Notes: a model not told the origin generated them from the sequence alone. 64,000 bases of DNA from Calendula officinalis (GCA_963853835.1 OY970828.1:58644861-58708860), one strand, 5' to 3'. Shown: positions 45,718 to 57,777, counted from the first letter of the stretch. A program made the numbers and translations.

Positions 45718-47878
45718 TTACAAGATAATATGGTCAATATTGTCATTATTATATAATCAATTGTATTAATGTTGTTTCCTTTAATTATCATATGTAACTG
45801 TTGTAATCTTGTTATATAAGGAATACATAGCCCACACTAAAGGGTAAGGGATTTGACCATAGAAATCTGTTATGGTATCAGAGCCGAGATACTTCTAGGA
45901 GAAAGTTTATGTGGTGAATAATCACGTAAATACGGGAAAACTTGGCAACCATAGGCTCGAAAATTTGCATAGTTTGATGTTTGACCAAAAAGAACTTGAA
46001 ATGGGGATTGCTTATCCAACAAGGGTGTGGGAACCTATTAATAATAAATGTGGCCGACGAAAATGCATCTACCCACCACATGCGTACGCGATCAAAATCC
46101 GGTATCGTCAAGACAAAACACATAGCCGATCTTGCTTCCTTAGCCACACATCCTCTTCATACCGCCTTATCGGCTGAAACTGAACCAAGAAACTTTAAAC
46201 ATGCTTCTAACGATCCTAAATGGGTTGCGACTATGCTCGATGAACTTCAAGCTCTTCATCAAAACAAAACATGGACATTGGTTCCTCGTCCTTCATCGAC
46301 AAATGTTATTGGCTCAAAATGGGTATATCGAATTAAGTACAAATCGGATGGCACCATTGAACGTTATAAAGCTCGTCTAGTTGCTCAAGGGTACACGCAA
46401 ATACCGGGTCTTGATTTTTCTCACACATTTAGCCCCGTTGTCAAAGCGACCACCGTTCGAATTGTTCTATCTCTTGCGGTTCTCAACCATTGGAAATTGC
46501 ACCAACTTGATGTCAAAAATGCATTTCTCAATGCCAATTTAAATGAAACTGTCTTTATCGAACAACCACCGGGCTTTGTAGATTCCACACATCCTAACAT
46601 GTATGCAAACTTTCAAAAGCCCTTTACGGCCTCAAACAAGCTCCACGTGCTTGGTTTCATCGTTTAAGTACATTTCTTCTCTCCTATTGGCTCAAATGTA
46701 GTCAAGCCGATACATCTCTATTCATATATTCCGGTGAATCTTGCATACTATACTTATTAGTGTATGTTGATGATTTAATTCTCACCGGGAACAATGAATC
46801 CAAAATTGCATCATTTACTTCGGCCCTCAACAATGAATTTGCAATTAAAGATTTAGGCGACTTGAGTTATTTATTGGGTCTTGAAATTCTCCATATAAAC
46901 AATGGACTCTTTCTTACACAAGCCAAATATGCAACCGATATTCTTCAACGGGCAAATTTATATGATGCTAAACCGGCTCCTACTCCATTATCTCCACATG
47001 TTTCATTCACTAAAGATGGAGACCCTTTTTCGGATCCTACTATGTATCGATCCCTCGTTGGAGCTCTTCAATATTTAACGATCACTAGACCGGATTTATC
47101 TTATGCGGTAAATCAAGTCTCTTAATATTTACAAGCTCTAACCAATGATCATTATCACGCAGTCAAATGTATTCTTCGTTATGTCAAAGGCACAATTTCG
47201 TTTGGTCTCACTTACTCATCTCCCACGCATAATAAAATTTTCGGTTACTCAGATGCCGATTGGGCTCGATGCTTAGACACACGACGGTCTACCTACGACT
47301 ATTCTATCTATTTAGGCGGTAACCTCATTTCTTGGAGTGCCAAGAAACAACCTACCATTTCTCGGTCAAGTTGTGAATCCAAATATCGAGCAATGGCAAA
47401 CACGGCTGCGGAACTAGTTTGGATCACTCATTTATTACGGGAGCTTCATGCCCTTCCTCCGGATCGTCCAACGCTTTTATGTGACAACAAGAGTGCATTA
47501 TTTATGACACAAAATCCGGTGGCACACAAACGGGCAAAACACATTGATCTTGATTACCATTTCATACGGGAACTAGTTCACTCAAATAAACTTGTCACTA
47601 AGTTTATTCCTACCAATCTTCAAGTTGCCGATATATTCACGAAAAGTCTTCCACAATCTCAATTTGAAACTTTCCGAAAAATGTTTCGCTTGGGACCGCC
47701 ACCATTTCGATTGAAGGGGGATATTACAAGATAATATGGTCAATATTGTCATTATTATATAATCAATTGTATTAATGTTGTTTCCTTTAATTCTCATATG
47801 TAACTGTTGTAATCTTGTTATATAAGGAATACATAGCCCACACTAAAGGGTAAGGGATTTGACCATAGAAATCTGTTA
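45718..47878 (+). mobile_element. Mini-Copia, 2.16 kb, with TA...TA ends (copy 1)
   Basis: LTRs of only about 155 bp (45718-45872 and 47722-47878) start TATTACAAGATAA and end AATCTGTTA, flanked by a perfect TSD CATAT. PBS TGGTATCAGAGCC follows the left LTR and GAAGGGGGA precedes the right one. TA...TA ends are non-canonical but known for some Copia. An internal deletion joins the leader directly to RT: gag, protease and integrase are missing. Confidence 0.88.
45985..47734 (+). pseudogene. RT-RNase H of the mini-Copia (copy 1)
   Basis: Copia homology starts at about 46080 (MRTRSKSGIVKTK) and covers the RT: GSKWVYRIKYKSDGTIERYKAR, then LDVKNAFLN with the first catalytic Asp. A one-base deletion near 46598 shifts the frame. 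The YVDDLILTGNN box (46760) is intact. A TAA at 47123-47125 replaces a probable CAA. RNase H follows with YSDADWARC, SKYRAMANTAAELVW, CDNKSALFM and KRAKHIDLDYH, ending at 47732. The core residues survive; the frameshift and stop occur identically in the duplicate, so they predate the duplication. Confidence 0.88.
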
Positions 47879-48046
47879 CATATAATGCGAGATTTATAAA
47901 CATAATACATGTAGCGACATTGTGGTTTTCTCTAGCCTCTCACGGAGGCGTAAGACACGTCCTTTGACTTGTAACTGTTTCGGCTTCTCATGAGTAGTTG
48001 ATATCAGCATATCGGTCCTTCTCTTCGGGCATGCACCACTATAATG

Positions 48047-48755
48047 TGTAACACCTCAAAAACTAAGGGAAATTTAAAAACATTAATATATAAAATAAAG
48101 CACATTTCTCCAAAATACAAGTAATTGAGAGGTCCCACTGTATTAAATATTAAAACTCAACCGTCTCATGGTTTAGTGCGGAAAAATAAATAATGTTTTA
48201 AAAATTATTTAACTCAAAATAAACAATAAACCAAATCCAAATCTCATTGAGTAGCAACTAATCCATCGACCTTCTCCTTGCATTTGCTAATACCTGCACA
48301 ATGGGGGAAGGGTTTGGGATCAGCCACACGCTGAGTGAATAATAACAAAATACACACGTAATCACAAACAAGTCATGCCACATACATGATCCCTAAACGA
48401 CTCTACTCATTTCTCGTTATTAGGCCTTTATTAAATCTCATTAGGTTCGCCGTGGTATTGTGACGATCCTCAAACGCAACGCCAACTGGCCATGCGCTCG
48501 TCACAACACCCTCATCCAACACCCTTCCTCTAGGTGTCCTGCACTACCACGCTGACAGTCGTGTAGTGTACTTGGCTCGCAGGGAAGAGTTAGCTCTCGT
48601 CATCGCCTCTTATGATGGTAATTAATCTCATATATAATTAGTTGGTTTTATTAACGTGTTGACTCTACAACAGGCACTCATATAAAACCAAACAGCTCAA
48701 ATCTCAAATATGTATATCATCTCAATAGATCTAACCAAACAGCTCAAAATCTTAC
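48047..48755. repeat. LTR-like segment, gypsy type (copy 1)
   Basis: It starts TGTAACACCTCAAAAAC and ends AAAATCTTACA, 709 bp, with inverted TGTAA/TTACA termini. The start resembles the LTRs at 20061 and 55959. It sits between two gag fragments and has no TSD, so it is probably the 3' LTR of a deleted minus-strand element. No coding sequence. Confidence 0.5.
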
Positions 48756-49801
48756 ATTTCTCACTACCGGCCTTTATCCCGGAATTCTGAAACATTTTGT
48801 GGCCTTGAAGTAATAACTACTTTCACATCAAAAGGCTTATCTAGCAATTCCAATGACACATACATATAGGCATCAACTCGTGCGACTTATCATCAAGTAA
48901 TCTGTGAATCATGTATTGGAGATTTATAAATATAATACCTATAGCAACATTGTGGCTTCCTCTAGCCTCTCCCTGAGGGAGGCGTAAGACATGTCCTTTA
49001 ACTTGTAACTGTTTTGGCTTCTCATGAGCAGTTGATATCAGTATATCAGTCCTTCTCTTCGGGCATGCACCACTATAATGCCCCATCTCGTGACACGTGT
49101 AGCACTCCACTTTGTTGAGATCCTTCACCTTGCATTCTTTTGCCTTGTGCCTAAATCTTCCACATTTAAAACATATAGTCATACCCCCTTTGCATTCCCC
49201 TTTGTGAACCTTACCACACTTTTGACACTTTCCGCCACAACCTTTGTTGAACAAACTTGGTGTGAACCTCACCTTCTTTGTTGGCTCAAAACTATCTTCG
49301 ATTCTCCTATTTTCCCCACCTCTTGGTAGCTCTTGGACTCCCCACTGATTCACTTTCTTGGTGTACACATACACCAACTCATTTCCTTTCCCACAAATCA
49401 CAACTTCTTCTTGCACTTCCTCTAAGTTTCTCTAAAGGCAAAATTTCTCTTTCAAACGGCTCGTAAATTCGCCCCATGACATCTTGTATATCACATTCTT
49501 GCCTAAGACTTCGTACATCATAATCCACCACGTGTGTGCTTCATCCTTCAACATCCTAGAGGCATATATCACCATGTCTTCCCTTCCACACTTACCACTT
49601 TCCAAAGCTTGCTCAGTTTCCCGTATCCACCGGACGGTGACTCTTGGCTCAGTATTTCCCGAATACGCCTTGGGCTTACATGACATAAATGCCTCGAATG
49701 AAAATCCATCTCTCTTATCAAGACCCATATCATTTTCCTTTTCAGTCAATAATTTCTCCAAACGGGCCTTGCTACCCGAATACTTACTCTTTACACAAGG
49801 G
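48756..49801 (-). pseudogene. Ty3/gypsy gag fragment, minus strand (copy 1)
   Basis: Retrotransposon Gag domain (TEPRVTVRWIRETEQALESG, then EAHTWW) followed, after an in-frame TAG at about 49434, by the basic linker and three zinc-binding motifs: CQKCGKVHKGEC, CFKCGRFRHKAKEC and CYTCHEMGHYSGAC. The start of the protease region lies beyond, after a frameshift. The N-terminal end is cut by the duplication joint at 49801. This Gag type with CCHC knuckles before an aspartic protease is typical of plant gypsy (Tekay or related). Confidence 0.8.
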
Positions 49802-50574
49802 TTAGAATGATCAGAAACGTATACTGAGAGATACATATTTTCAAAGTTGCTGGTTTTCTGATACTGACTATCTCATACTGACTGGTCAGTATGAGACTGC
49901 TGTGATCGTTTCAACCGTTGGATCATTATGATTTTTGGATATGATGTTGAAGACAGGTATATCTATGGTGTGTAAAAAATTCATAATGATCAGAAGATTC
50001 TACATGGAGATATGATTATTTGAAGTTGCTGCAAAATTAGAGAAATGAAATTCTGAAAGCTGAATTTTACAAGTGAGTATATTTCACATGTTTTTCTCTT
50101 TTTAATCATACGAAATCATCTTCAACTGAGGAAATTCATAAGTTGATTGATTCTTTGGGGGGTTTCAAGTCAAAGATAAAATATACCGAACAGTTTAAGG
50201 TGAAAGTATATGATTCAGGGGGAGAAAAACTCAATGCGATATATATTTTCTATTAATGTGAAGCTAAAGTTTTTGAAGCTAAAGTGTACATGCTAAGTTA
50301 TTCAAGGGGGACGTATCACACATTGTTTTACAATCATTTGAATCGTTTCAAACTGAGGAAATCTACTAGTTGAATGATTCTTGGGATATGTTTCATTTCA
50401 ACTCAAATATACCGGACAGTTTGGGGAGGAGTCAATGATTGTGGGGGAGAAAAGTTAATGTGATATATATTTTCTTGAAGTACTTAGTAAATAAAGAATG
50501 TGAAAAGATATCAAAAAGAAGACAATACGAGACAAGGTGGAAGATTGTTTTGTTATCATTAGATAGGGGGAGAT

Positions 50575-51283
50575 TGTTAGGGCAAAGCCCATGTCCCTTG
50601 TTATCTTATGATTACAAAACAAACAAGTGGGGCAGATCTCATACTTAGCTACTCAGTATAGGTCTGATACTGAGTAGATAGACGTCGATCAGATATGACA
50701 GCTCAAAACCTTTGAAGATGATCACAAATGAGTTGCACTGACCTACTTAGTATCGGTCTCATACTGAGCTACTCAGTATATGTCTGATACTGAGTAGAAT
50801 GACCGAGTTATCCGTGCATGATCTTCTGCCCTCAACTTGTTGGTACTAGTGTTAAGTCTCAGTCCTATACTGAGTGGTCAGTATTGGGCACTCAGTATTG
50901 GAACTCAGTATTGAAACTCAATACTGAGTAGAAGGAATGAGTTAATATTTCCATGTCTACTTAATTAGTCAAATCTTTTAATCATGGTATGTATTTATTA
51001 GAATTGGGAGTTACATATAGAATAGGGTTAATTGTAAAACCTCTATACATTATAAATATAGGTTTAGTCTTTAGTTGTTAAGCATCCTTTTGGATCCCGG
51101 TTGATCACTTGTGTGGATCACCGGTAACCCCATTCTAAATGTAACACTTTGTGGAGTGTTCTTGGTTATTCCGCAACCAAGAACACATTTTATACGTTTG
51201 TGCTTAATAAGAATAATCGTATGACGTATATGATCTTGTCTTTACCGATTTTATTAACAATATATGGGTGGTTGGGTCCTACA
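50575..51283 (+). repeat. Duplicated LARD 3' LTR
   Basis: A 709-bp copy of 44853-45561 in the same context (PPT before, GGCCT after). 49802-50574 is the matching piece of the LARD internal region. About five substitutions are private to this copy. Confidence 0.9.
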
Positions 51284-51437
51284 GGCCTTTATCCCGGAAT
51301 TCTTAAACATTTTGTGGCCTTGAAGGTCAACTCTAATAACTACTTTCACATCAAAAGGCTTATCTAGCAATTCCAACGACACATACATATAGGCATCAAC
51401 TCGTGCGACTTATCATCAAGTAATCCGCGAATCATAT

Positions 51438-53600
51438 TATTACAAGATAATATGGTCAATATTGTCATTATTATATAATCAATTGTATTAATGTTGTTTC
51501 CTTTAATTCTCATATGTAACTGTTGTAATCTTGTTATATAAGGAATACATAGCCCACACTAAAGGGTAAGGGATTTGACCATAGAAATCTGTTATGGTAT
51601 CAGAGCCGAGATACTTCTAGGAGAAAGTTTATGTGGTGAATAATCACGTAAATACGGGAAAACTTGGCAACCATAGGCTCGAAAATTTGCATAGTTTGAT
51701 GTTTGACCAAAAAGAACTTGAAATGGGGATTGCTTATCCAACAAGGGTGTGGGAACCTATTAATAATAAATGTGGCCGACGAAAATGCATCTACCCACCA
51801 CATGCGTACGCGATCAAAATCCGGTATCGTCAAGACAAAACACATAGCCGATCTTCCTTCCTTAGCCACACATCCTCTTCATACCGCCTTATCGGCTGAA
51901 ATTGAACCAAGAAACTTTAAACATGCTTCTAACGATCCTAAATGGGTTGCGGCTATGCTCGATGAACTTCAAGCTCTTCATCAAAACAAAACATGGACAT
52001 TGGTTCCTCGTCCTTCATCGACAAATGTTATTGGCTCAAAATGGGTATATCGAATTAAGTACAAATCGGATGGCACCATTGAACGTTATAAAGCTCGTCT
52101 AGTTGCTCAAGGGTACACGCAAATACCGGGTCTTGATTTTTCTCACACATTTAGCCCCGTTGTCAAAGCGACCACCGTTCGAATTGTTCTATCTCTTGCG
52201 GTTCTCAACCATTGGAAATTGCACCAACTTGATGTCAAAAATGCATTTCTCAATGCCAATTTAAATGAAACTGTCTTTATCGAACAACCACCGGGCTTTG
52301 TAGATTCCACACATCCTAACATGTATGCAAACTTTCAAAAGCCCTTTACGGCCTCAAACAAGCTCCACGTGCTTGGTTTCATCGTTTAAGTACATTTCTT
52401 CTCTCCTATTGGCTCAAATGTAGTCAAGCCGATACATCTCTATTCATATATTCCGGTGAATCTTGCATACTATACTTATTAGTGTATGTTGATGATTTAA
52501 TTCTCACCGGGAACAATGAATCCAAAATTGCATCATTTATTTCGGCCCTCAACAATGAATTTGCAATTAAAGATTTAGGCGACTTGAGTTATTTATTGGG
52601 TCTTGAAATTCTCCATATAAACAATGGACTCTTTCTTACACAAGCCAAATATGCAACCGATATTCTTCAACGGGCAAATTTATATGATGCTAAACCGGCT
52701 CCTACTCCATTATCTCCACATGTTTCATTCACTAAAGATGGAGACCCTTTTTCGGATCCTACTATGTATCGATCCCTCGTTGGAGCTCTTCAATATTTAA
52801 CGATCACTAGACCGGATTTATCTTATGCGGTAAATCAAGTCTCTTAATATTTACAAGCTCTAACCAATGATCATTATCATGCAGTCAAATGTATTCTTCG
52901 TTATGTCAAAGGCACAATTTCGTTTGGTCTCACTTACTCATCTCCCACGCATAATAAAATTTTCGGTTACTCAGATGCCGATTGGGCTCGATGCTTAGAC
53001 ACACGACGGTCTACCTACGACTATTCTATCTATTTAGGCGGTAACCTCATTTCTTGGAGTGCCAAGAAACAACCTACCATTTCTCGGTCAAGTTGTGAAT
53101 CCAAATATCGAGCAATGGCAAACACGGCTGCGGAACTAGTTTGGATCACTCATTTATTACGGGAGCTTCATGCCCTTCCTCCGGATCGTCCAACGCTTTT
53201 ATGTGACAACAAGAGTGCATTATTTATGACACAAAATCCGGTGGCACACAAACGGGCAAAACACATTGATCTTGATTACCATTTCATACGGGAACTAGTT
53301 CACTCAAATAAACTTGTCACTAAGTTTATTCCTACCAATCTTCAAGTTGCCGATATATTCACGAAAAGTCTTCCACAATCTCAATTTGAAACTTTCCGAA
53401 AAATGTTTCGCTTGGGACCGCCACCATTTCGATTGAAGGGGGATATTACAAGATAATATGGTCAATATATTCATTATTATATAATCAATTGTATTAATGT
53501 TGTTTCCTTTAATTCTCATATGTAACTGTTGTAATCTTGTTATATAAGGAATACATAGCCCACACTAAAGGGTAAGGGATTTGACCATAGAAATCTGTTA
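51438..53600 (+). mobile_element. Mini-Copia (copy 2)
   Basis: The same element as 45718-47878 with LTRs 51438-51594 and about 53444-53600 and the TSD CATAT on both sides. It arose by segmental duplication, not by new insertion, because the flanks are duplicated too. 51284-51437 and 53601-53768 are the split gypsy gag fragment. Confidence 0.88.
51703..53456 (+). pseudogene. RT-RNase H of the mini-Copia (copy 2)
   Basis: Identical in layout to copy 1: LDVKNAFLN, a one-base deletion near 52320, YVDDLILTGNN (52482), stop TAA at 52845-52847, RNase H to 53454. Amino-acid differences from copy 1 include A to P in IADLASL, T to I in SAETEP, T to A in WVATM and T to I in SFTSAL. Confidence 0.88.
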
Positions 53601-53768
53601 CATATAATGCGAGATTTATAAACATAATACATGTAGCGACATTGTGGCTTTCTCTAGCCTCTCACGGAGGCGTAAGACACGTCCTTTGACTTGTAACTGT
53701 TTCGGCTTCTTATGAGTAGTTGATATCAGCATATCGGTCCTTCTCTTCGGGCATGCACCACTATAATG

Positions 53769-54477
53769 TGTAACACCTCAAAAACTAAGGGAAATTTAAA
53801 AACATTAATATATAAAATAAAGCACATTTCTCCAAAATACAAGTAATCGAGAGGTCCCACTGTATTAAATATTAAAACTCAACCGTCTCATGGTTTAGTG
53901 CGGAAAAATAAATAATGTTTTAAAAATTATTTAACTCAAAATAAACAATAAACCAAATCCAAATCTCATTGAGTAGCAACTAATCCATCGACCTTCTCCT
54001 TGCATTTGCTAATACCTGCACAATGGGGGAAGGGTTTGGGATCAGCCACACGCTGAGTGAATAATAACAAAATACACACGTAATCACAAACAAGTCATGC
54101 CACATACATGATCCCTAAACGACTCTACTCATTTCTCGTTATTAGGCCTTTATTAAATCTCATTAGGTTCGCCGTGGTATTGTGACGATCCTCAAACGCA
54201 ACGCCAACTGGCCATGCGCTCGTCACAACACCCTCATCCAACACCCTTCCTCTAGGTGTCCTGCACTACCACGCTGACAGTCGTGTAGTGTACTTGGCTC
54301 ACAGGGAAGAGTTAGCTCTCGTCATCGCCTCTTATGATGGTAATTAATCTCATATATAATTAGTTGGTTTTATTAACGTGTTGACTCTACAACAGGCACT
54401 CATATAAAACCAAACAGCTCAAATCTCAAATATGTATATCATCTCAATAGATCTAACCAAACAGCTCAAAATCTTAC
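53769..54477. repeat. LTR-like segment, gypsy type (copy 2)
   Basis: The duplicate of 48047-48755 with a few substitutions. Non-coding. Confidence 0.5.
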
Positions 54478-55711
54478 ATTTCTCACTACCGGCCTTTATC
54501 CCGGAATTCTGAAACATTTTGTGGCCTTGAAGTAATAACTACTTTCACATCAAAAGGCTTATCTAGCAATTCCAATGACACATACATATAGGCATCAACT
54601 CGTGCGACTTATCATCAAGTAATCTGTGAATCATGTATTGGAGATTTATAAATATAATACCTATAGCAACATTGTGGCTTCCTCTAGCCTCTCCCTGAGG
54701 GAGGCGTAAGACATGTCCTTTAACTTGTAACTGTTTTGGCTTCTCATGAGCAGTTGATATCAGTATATCAGTCCTTCTCTTCGGGCATGCACCACTATAA
54801 TGCCCCATCTCGTGACACGTGTAGCACTCCACTTTGTTGAGATCCTTCACCTTGCATTCTTTTGCCTTGTGCCTAAATCTTCCACATTTAAAACATATAG
54901 TCATACCCCCTTTGCATTCCCCTTTGTGAACCTTACCACACTTTTGACACTTTCCGCCACAACCTTTGTTGAACAAACTTGGTGTGAACCTCACCTTCTT
55001 TGTTGGCTCAAAACTATCTTCGATTCTACTATTTTCCCCACCTCTTGGTAGCTCTTGGACTCCCCACTGATTCACTTTCTTGGTGTACACATACACCAAC
55101 TCATTTCCTTTCCCACAAATCACAACTTCTTCTTGCACTTCCTCTAAGTTTCTCTAAAGGCAAAATTTCTCTTTCAAACGGCTCGTAAATTCGCCCCATG
55201 ATCTCTTGTATATCACATTCTTGCCTAAGACTTCGTACATCATAATCCACCACGTGTGTGCTTCATCCTTCAACATCCTAGAGGCATATATCACCATGTC
55301 TTCCCTTCCACACTTACCACTTTCCAAAGCTTGCTCAGTTTCCCGTATCCACCGGACGGTGACTCTTGGCTCAGTATTTCCCGAATACGCCTTGGGCTTA
55401 CATGACATAAATGCCTCGAATGAAAATCCATCTCTCTTATCAAGACCCATATCATTTTCCTTTTCAGTCAATAATTTCTCCAAACGGGCCTTGCTACCCG
55501 AATACTTACTCTTTACACAAGGGTTGGAATCACCTTCCTTTTCCTTGATCGCCTAGTCATCAATCATCCGGTTCACGTCCTCATTTACTACTTCCCTCAT
55601 TCGGTAAAATATACCACGAACTACTTCCAAAGTTACCGGCGTGTAGTTTGCATAAATTTCCGGATCCTCTTCCGGGTTAAGTGGAGCTCGTCCACTTTCC
55701 ACGTTCACCAT
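54478..55711 (-). pseudogene. Ty3/gypsy gag, minus strand (copy 2, with N-terminus)
   Basis: Starting at ATG 55711-55709 (MVNVESGRAPLNPEEDPEIY), the frame meets TAG at 55555-55553 (TGATGACTAGGCG) and TAG near 55156. Both are in frame, and between them the Gag domain is complete. The zinc knuckles at 54990-54780 match copy 1. After CMCHWNC the frame shifts; the other frame continues with LELLDKPFDVKV, the beginning of the protease region. The first 60 residues and leader are preserved only here. 55712-55943 is the leader between gag and PBS. Confidence 0.82.
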
Positions 55712-55943
55712 TTTGCTATAAAAAGATGGCAACTATTTAACAACCAATCATACAATCAATAGTCCATTACGACTCAAAAGCTCGAATATGACCACATAAG
55801 GCAATTTTTCTTAAGGTTCGACCTTAAGACAACATAGCCCTATAGTTCTCAAGGCCAACCTAGTTATCTTACGGAAATATATCATTCTATTTTCATAACT
55901 TAAGCCTAGGGTGGTTAAACCAACCTAATTCGCTTAAGCTATA

Positions 55944-56137
55944 GCTCTGATACCAAGTTGTAACACTTCAATTTTGAATACAAAACATTTCCATAAAAGT
56001 CGGGTATTTTAACCCCTTGGTTAAAATACGGCTAAAGACAAAAGACTAAATAATTTCATTTAGCATATAATCAAATAATAATTTAACAAAATACCTTAAT
56101 GTCAATAAATTGCTAGGTCGAGTTTTGGGATGTTATA
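55944..56137 (-). repeat. PBS and short 5' LTR of the gypsy element, minus strand
   Basis: On the minus strand the LTR ends GTGTTACA at 55959, followed by ACTTGGTATCAGAGC (PBS, 55958-55944), which fits the gag downstream. The LTR is only 179 bp; its two ends match the starts and ends of longer LTRs here (20061 and 26364), so its middle is deleted. The outer end TATAACATCCC is a mutated TGTAACATCCC. Confidence 0.75.
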
Positions 56138-56290
56138 GTGGTGGTGGTCGATCGTGTTGAATCACATGTGATTTAATACACATGGGGTGGTGGTCGTCGG
56201 TGTGCAATCACATGTGATTTAATACACATGGGGTGGTGGTGGTGGTGTTGAGGTGTTGAATCACTTGTGATTCTAGTGGTGGTGATGATT
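56138..56290. repeat. Minisatellite with AATCACATGTGATT palindrome
   Basis: Three units of 46-53 bp. Each has the palindrome (56160-56173, 56206-56219, and variant AATCACTTGTGATT at 56259) followed by TAATACACATGGGGTGGTGG. Confidence 0.8.
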
Positions 56291-57169
56291 TTTAGGTTGA
56301 TTGGTCCTCAAGGCTTTATAAAAATCATGAAGCTCCTTAAACATTTCAGTATAATTATAATAAAAGTAACTTCATGACTCCATTCATCTATTATAATATT
56401 GAAAAAGTAGGACCCATCACCCACTAACTATCTACCTTAATATATTTTAACCCTACTTTAGTTTTGTGCCACAAAAACCATGAAACCTTAAGTGTATCAC
56501 TTATTGTAATACGGAAGAAGTATATGAACCTGTAAAGCTTATAAATCAACTTATTCGTTAGACCATGTAATTCTAGATGTGTAAGAGGGCGACTTATGGT
56601 TTTGTAAACCTATGTTAAAGAGCCTTTGGCAGTGGTCAATTTAAATCGTTCTTGCGCCAATTGCTCCCCCACAATGGTTTTAACGCGGATGATTTTTCTT
56701 TTTCTTTTTTCTATATTGTGATTGATTTTGATATTTTTTATTAATTCTAGATGTTATAGTAATGTTAATTTACGAAGTGCAATTTCAAAATGTATTAAAA
56801 TCATGTGACCGATATAAAAATAACTTTAAGATGAGTTTAACATCCAAGTAGTACTCTAAGGCTCTATGTTTTGATGATTATAGGGTTTTTTTTTTTTTAA
56901 ATTCATCTATTTATTGTTATTGTTTTTATTTTTTATTTTTTATTTTATCGTTGTTAAAAATATAAATATATATTGTGTATGTCTTATATTTCTCTTTTTT
57001 CTTTTCTTTTTGAACGATAAGTCCTAATGTACTCCTAATACCACTTATATTCATTTTGAGATTTGAACCTCTTACTTCAAATATCGAGACAAACACTTTT
57101 ACCTTTATATTAATGACCCAAAAAAAAATTTATGTTTCTATTTATACTGAAAAACGAATTAATAAGACG
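56291..57169. other. Non-coding AT-rich DNA, possible MITE trace
   Basis: 56340-56525 ends TTATTGTAATACGGAAGAAGTA, which resembles a decayed Stowaway end. The rest is AT-rich with poly-T runs. No gene is seen. Confidence 0.35.
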
Positions 57170-57777
57170 GGTGCCAACGGCCCGCCACTTTGTCCGCCGG
57201 TTGGAGGTACCGTTGGCACGGCCCGTCACTTTGTCCGCCGGTTGGCATCTCGCCACTTTGGAGAAGGAGGAAGGGACGGAAAAGGTGGGACCCCCTTGTA
57301 CTTTCTAGTCGTTAAAAATTAAAAAAAAAAAACTTTTTTTTAAACGGTAATATTTCCAAAAAACGGTAATATTTCAAAATAATTCAAAAAAATTCAAAAA
57401 AATCCAAAAACATTAAAAAATTTTACATCTATAAATACCCACTCATTTCTTCTATTTTTTACACCACATTTCACCTTCTTTATCTCTCAAAAAATTCATA
57501 CTTCCTCCCAAACTTGACAAAATGTCCAAAAAACGTCAACCATCAGTATCCAACGACGTGTGAGAGCTATTTAATTCAAACCCCATGGATCCCGCGCCCT
57601 CACCGGCCGGTTCTTCTTCGGCGCAAACAAGCAACCCAACACCATCGCTTCGTTTTGCGGCTTACTCTCAACCACCACCAAACTACCAATACCAACAACC
57701 ACCACCAAACCACCAATACCAACAACCACCACCCAACTTCCATTATTCTCAACCACCAAACTTTCAATACCAACAAC
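57170..57777 (+). pseudogene. Truncated Pro/Gln-rich N-terminus of a probable Harbinger-associated protein
   Basis: The 5' flank has two related copies of CGCCACTTTGTCCGCCGGTTGG type sequence (57180-57245), a TATA box (TATAAATACC, 57430) and a CT-rich leader, so it resembles a real promoter. A first ATG (57522) gives 13 codons, then TGA. The frame at 57585-57777 encodes MDPAPSPAGSSSAQTS followed by five QPPPN(F/Y/H)xYxQ-like repeats. Such Pro/Gln-rich starts are common in the SANT/NAM-associated second ORF of plant PIF/Harbinger elements, but the domain itself is not present. It is cut at 57777 by the Copia LTR. Confidence 0.45.

Larger units (their letters stand above)
45562..48046 (-). pseudogene. 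Gypsy gag fragment interrupted by a mini-Copia
   Basis: 45562-45717 plus 47879-48046, read together on the minus strand, match 48765-49085, the zinc-knuckle and post-knuckle part of the gypsy gag. The mini-Copia 45718-47878 inserted between them with TSD CATAT. The fragment ends abruptly at ATAATG before the LTR-like segment at 48047. Confidence 0.65.
44082..49801 (+). repeat. Tandem duplication unit, copy 1 (5,720 bp)
   Basis: The unit starts in the internal region of the LARD element (TTAGAATGATCAG) and ends in minus-strand gypsy gag (TTTACACAAGGG). Copy 2 follows directly; the joint shares TT. It contains the LARD 3' LTR, gag pieces, a mini-Copia and an LTR-like segment. The few substitutions between copies include amino-acid changes in several frames. 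Confidence 0.93.
49802..55523 (+). repeat. Tandem duplication unit, copy 2 (5,722 bp)
   Basis: It repeats 44082-49801 almost exactly. At its right end the gag sequence continues beyond the breakpoint (GGGTTGGAATCACC), which shows that copy 2 keeps the original right border while copy 1 keeps the original left border. Indels of 2 bp occur at the centre of the palindrome (49883) and in an AC run (copy 1 near 45660 has one extra AC). Confidence 0.93.
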
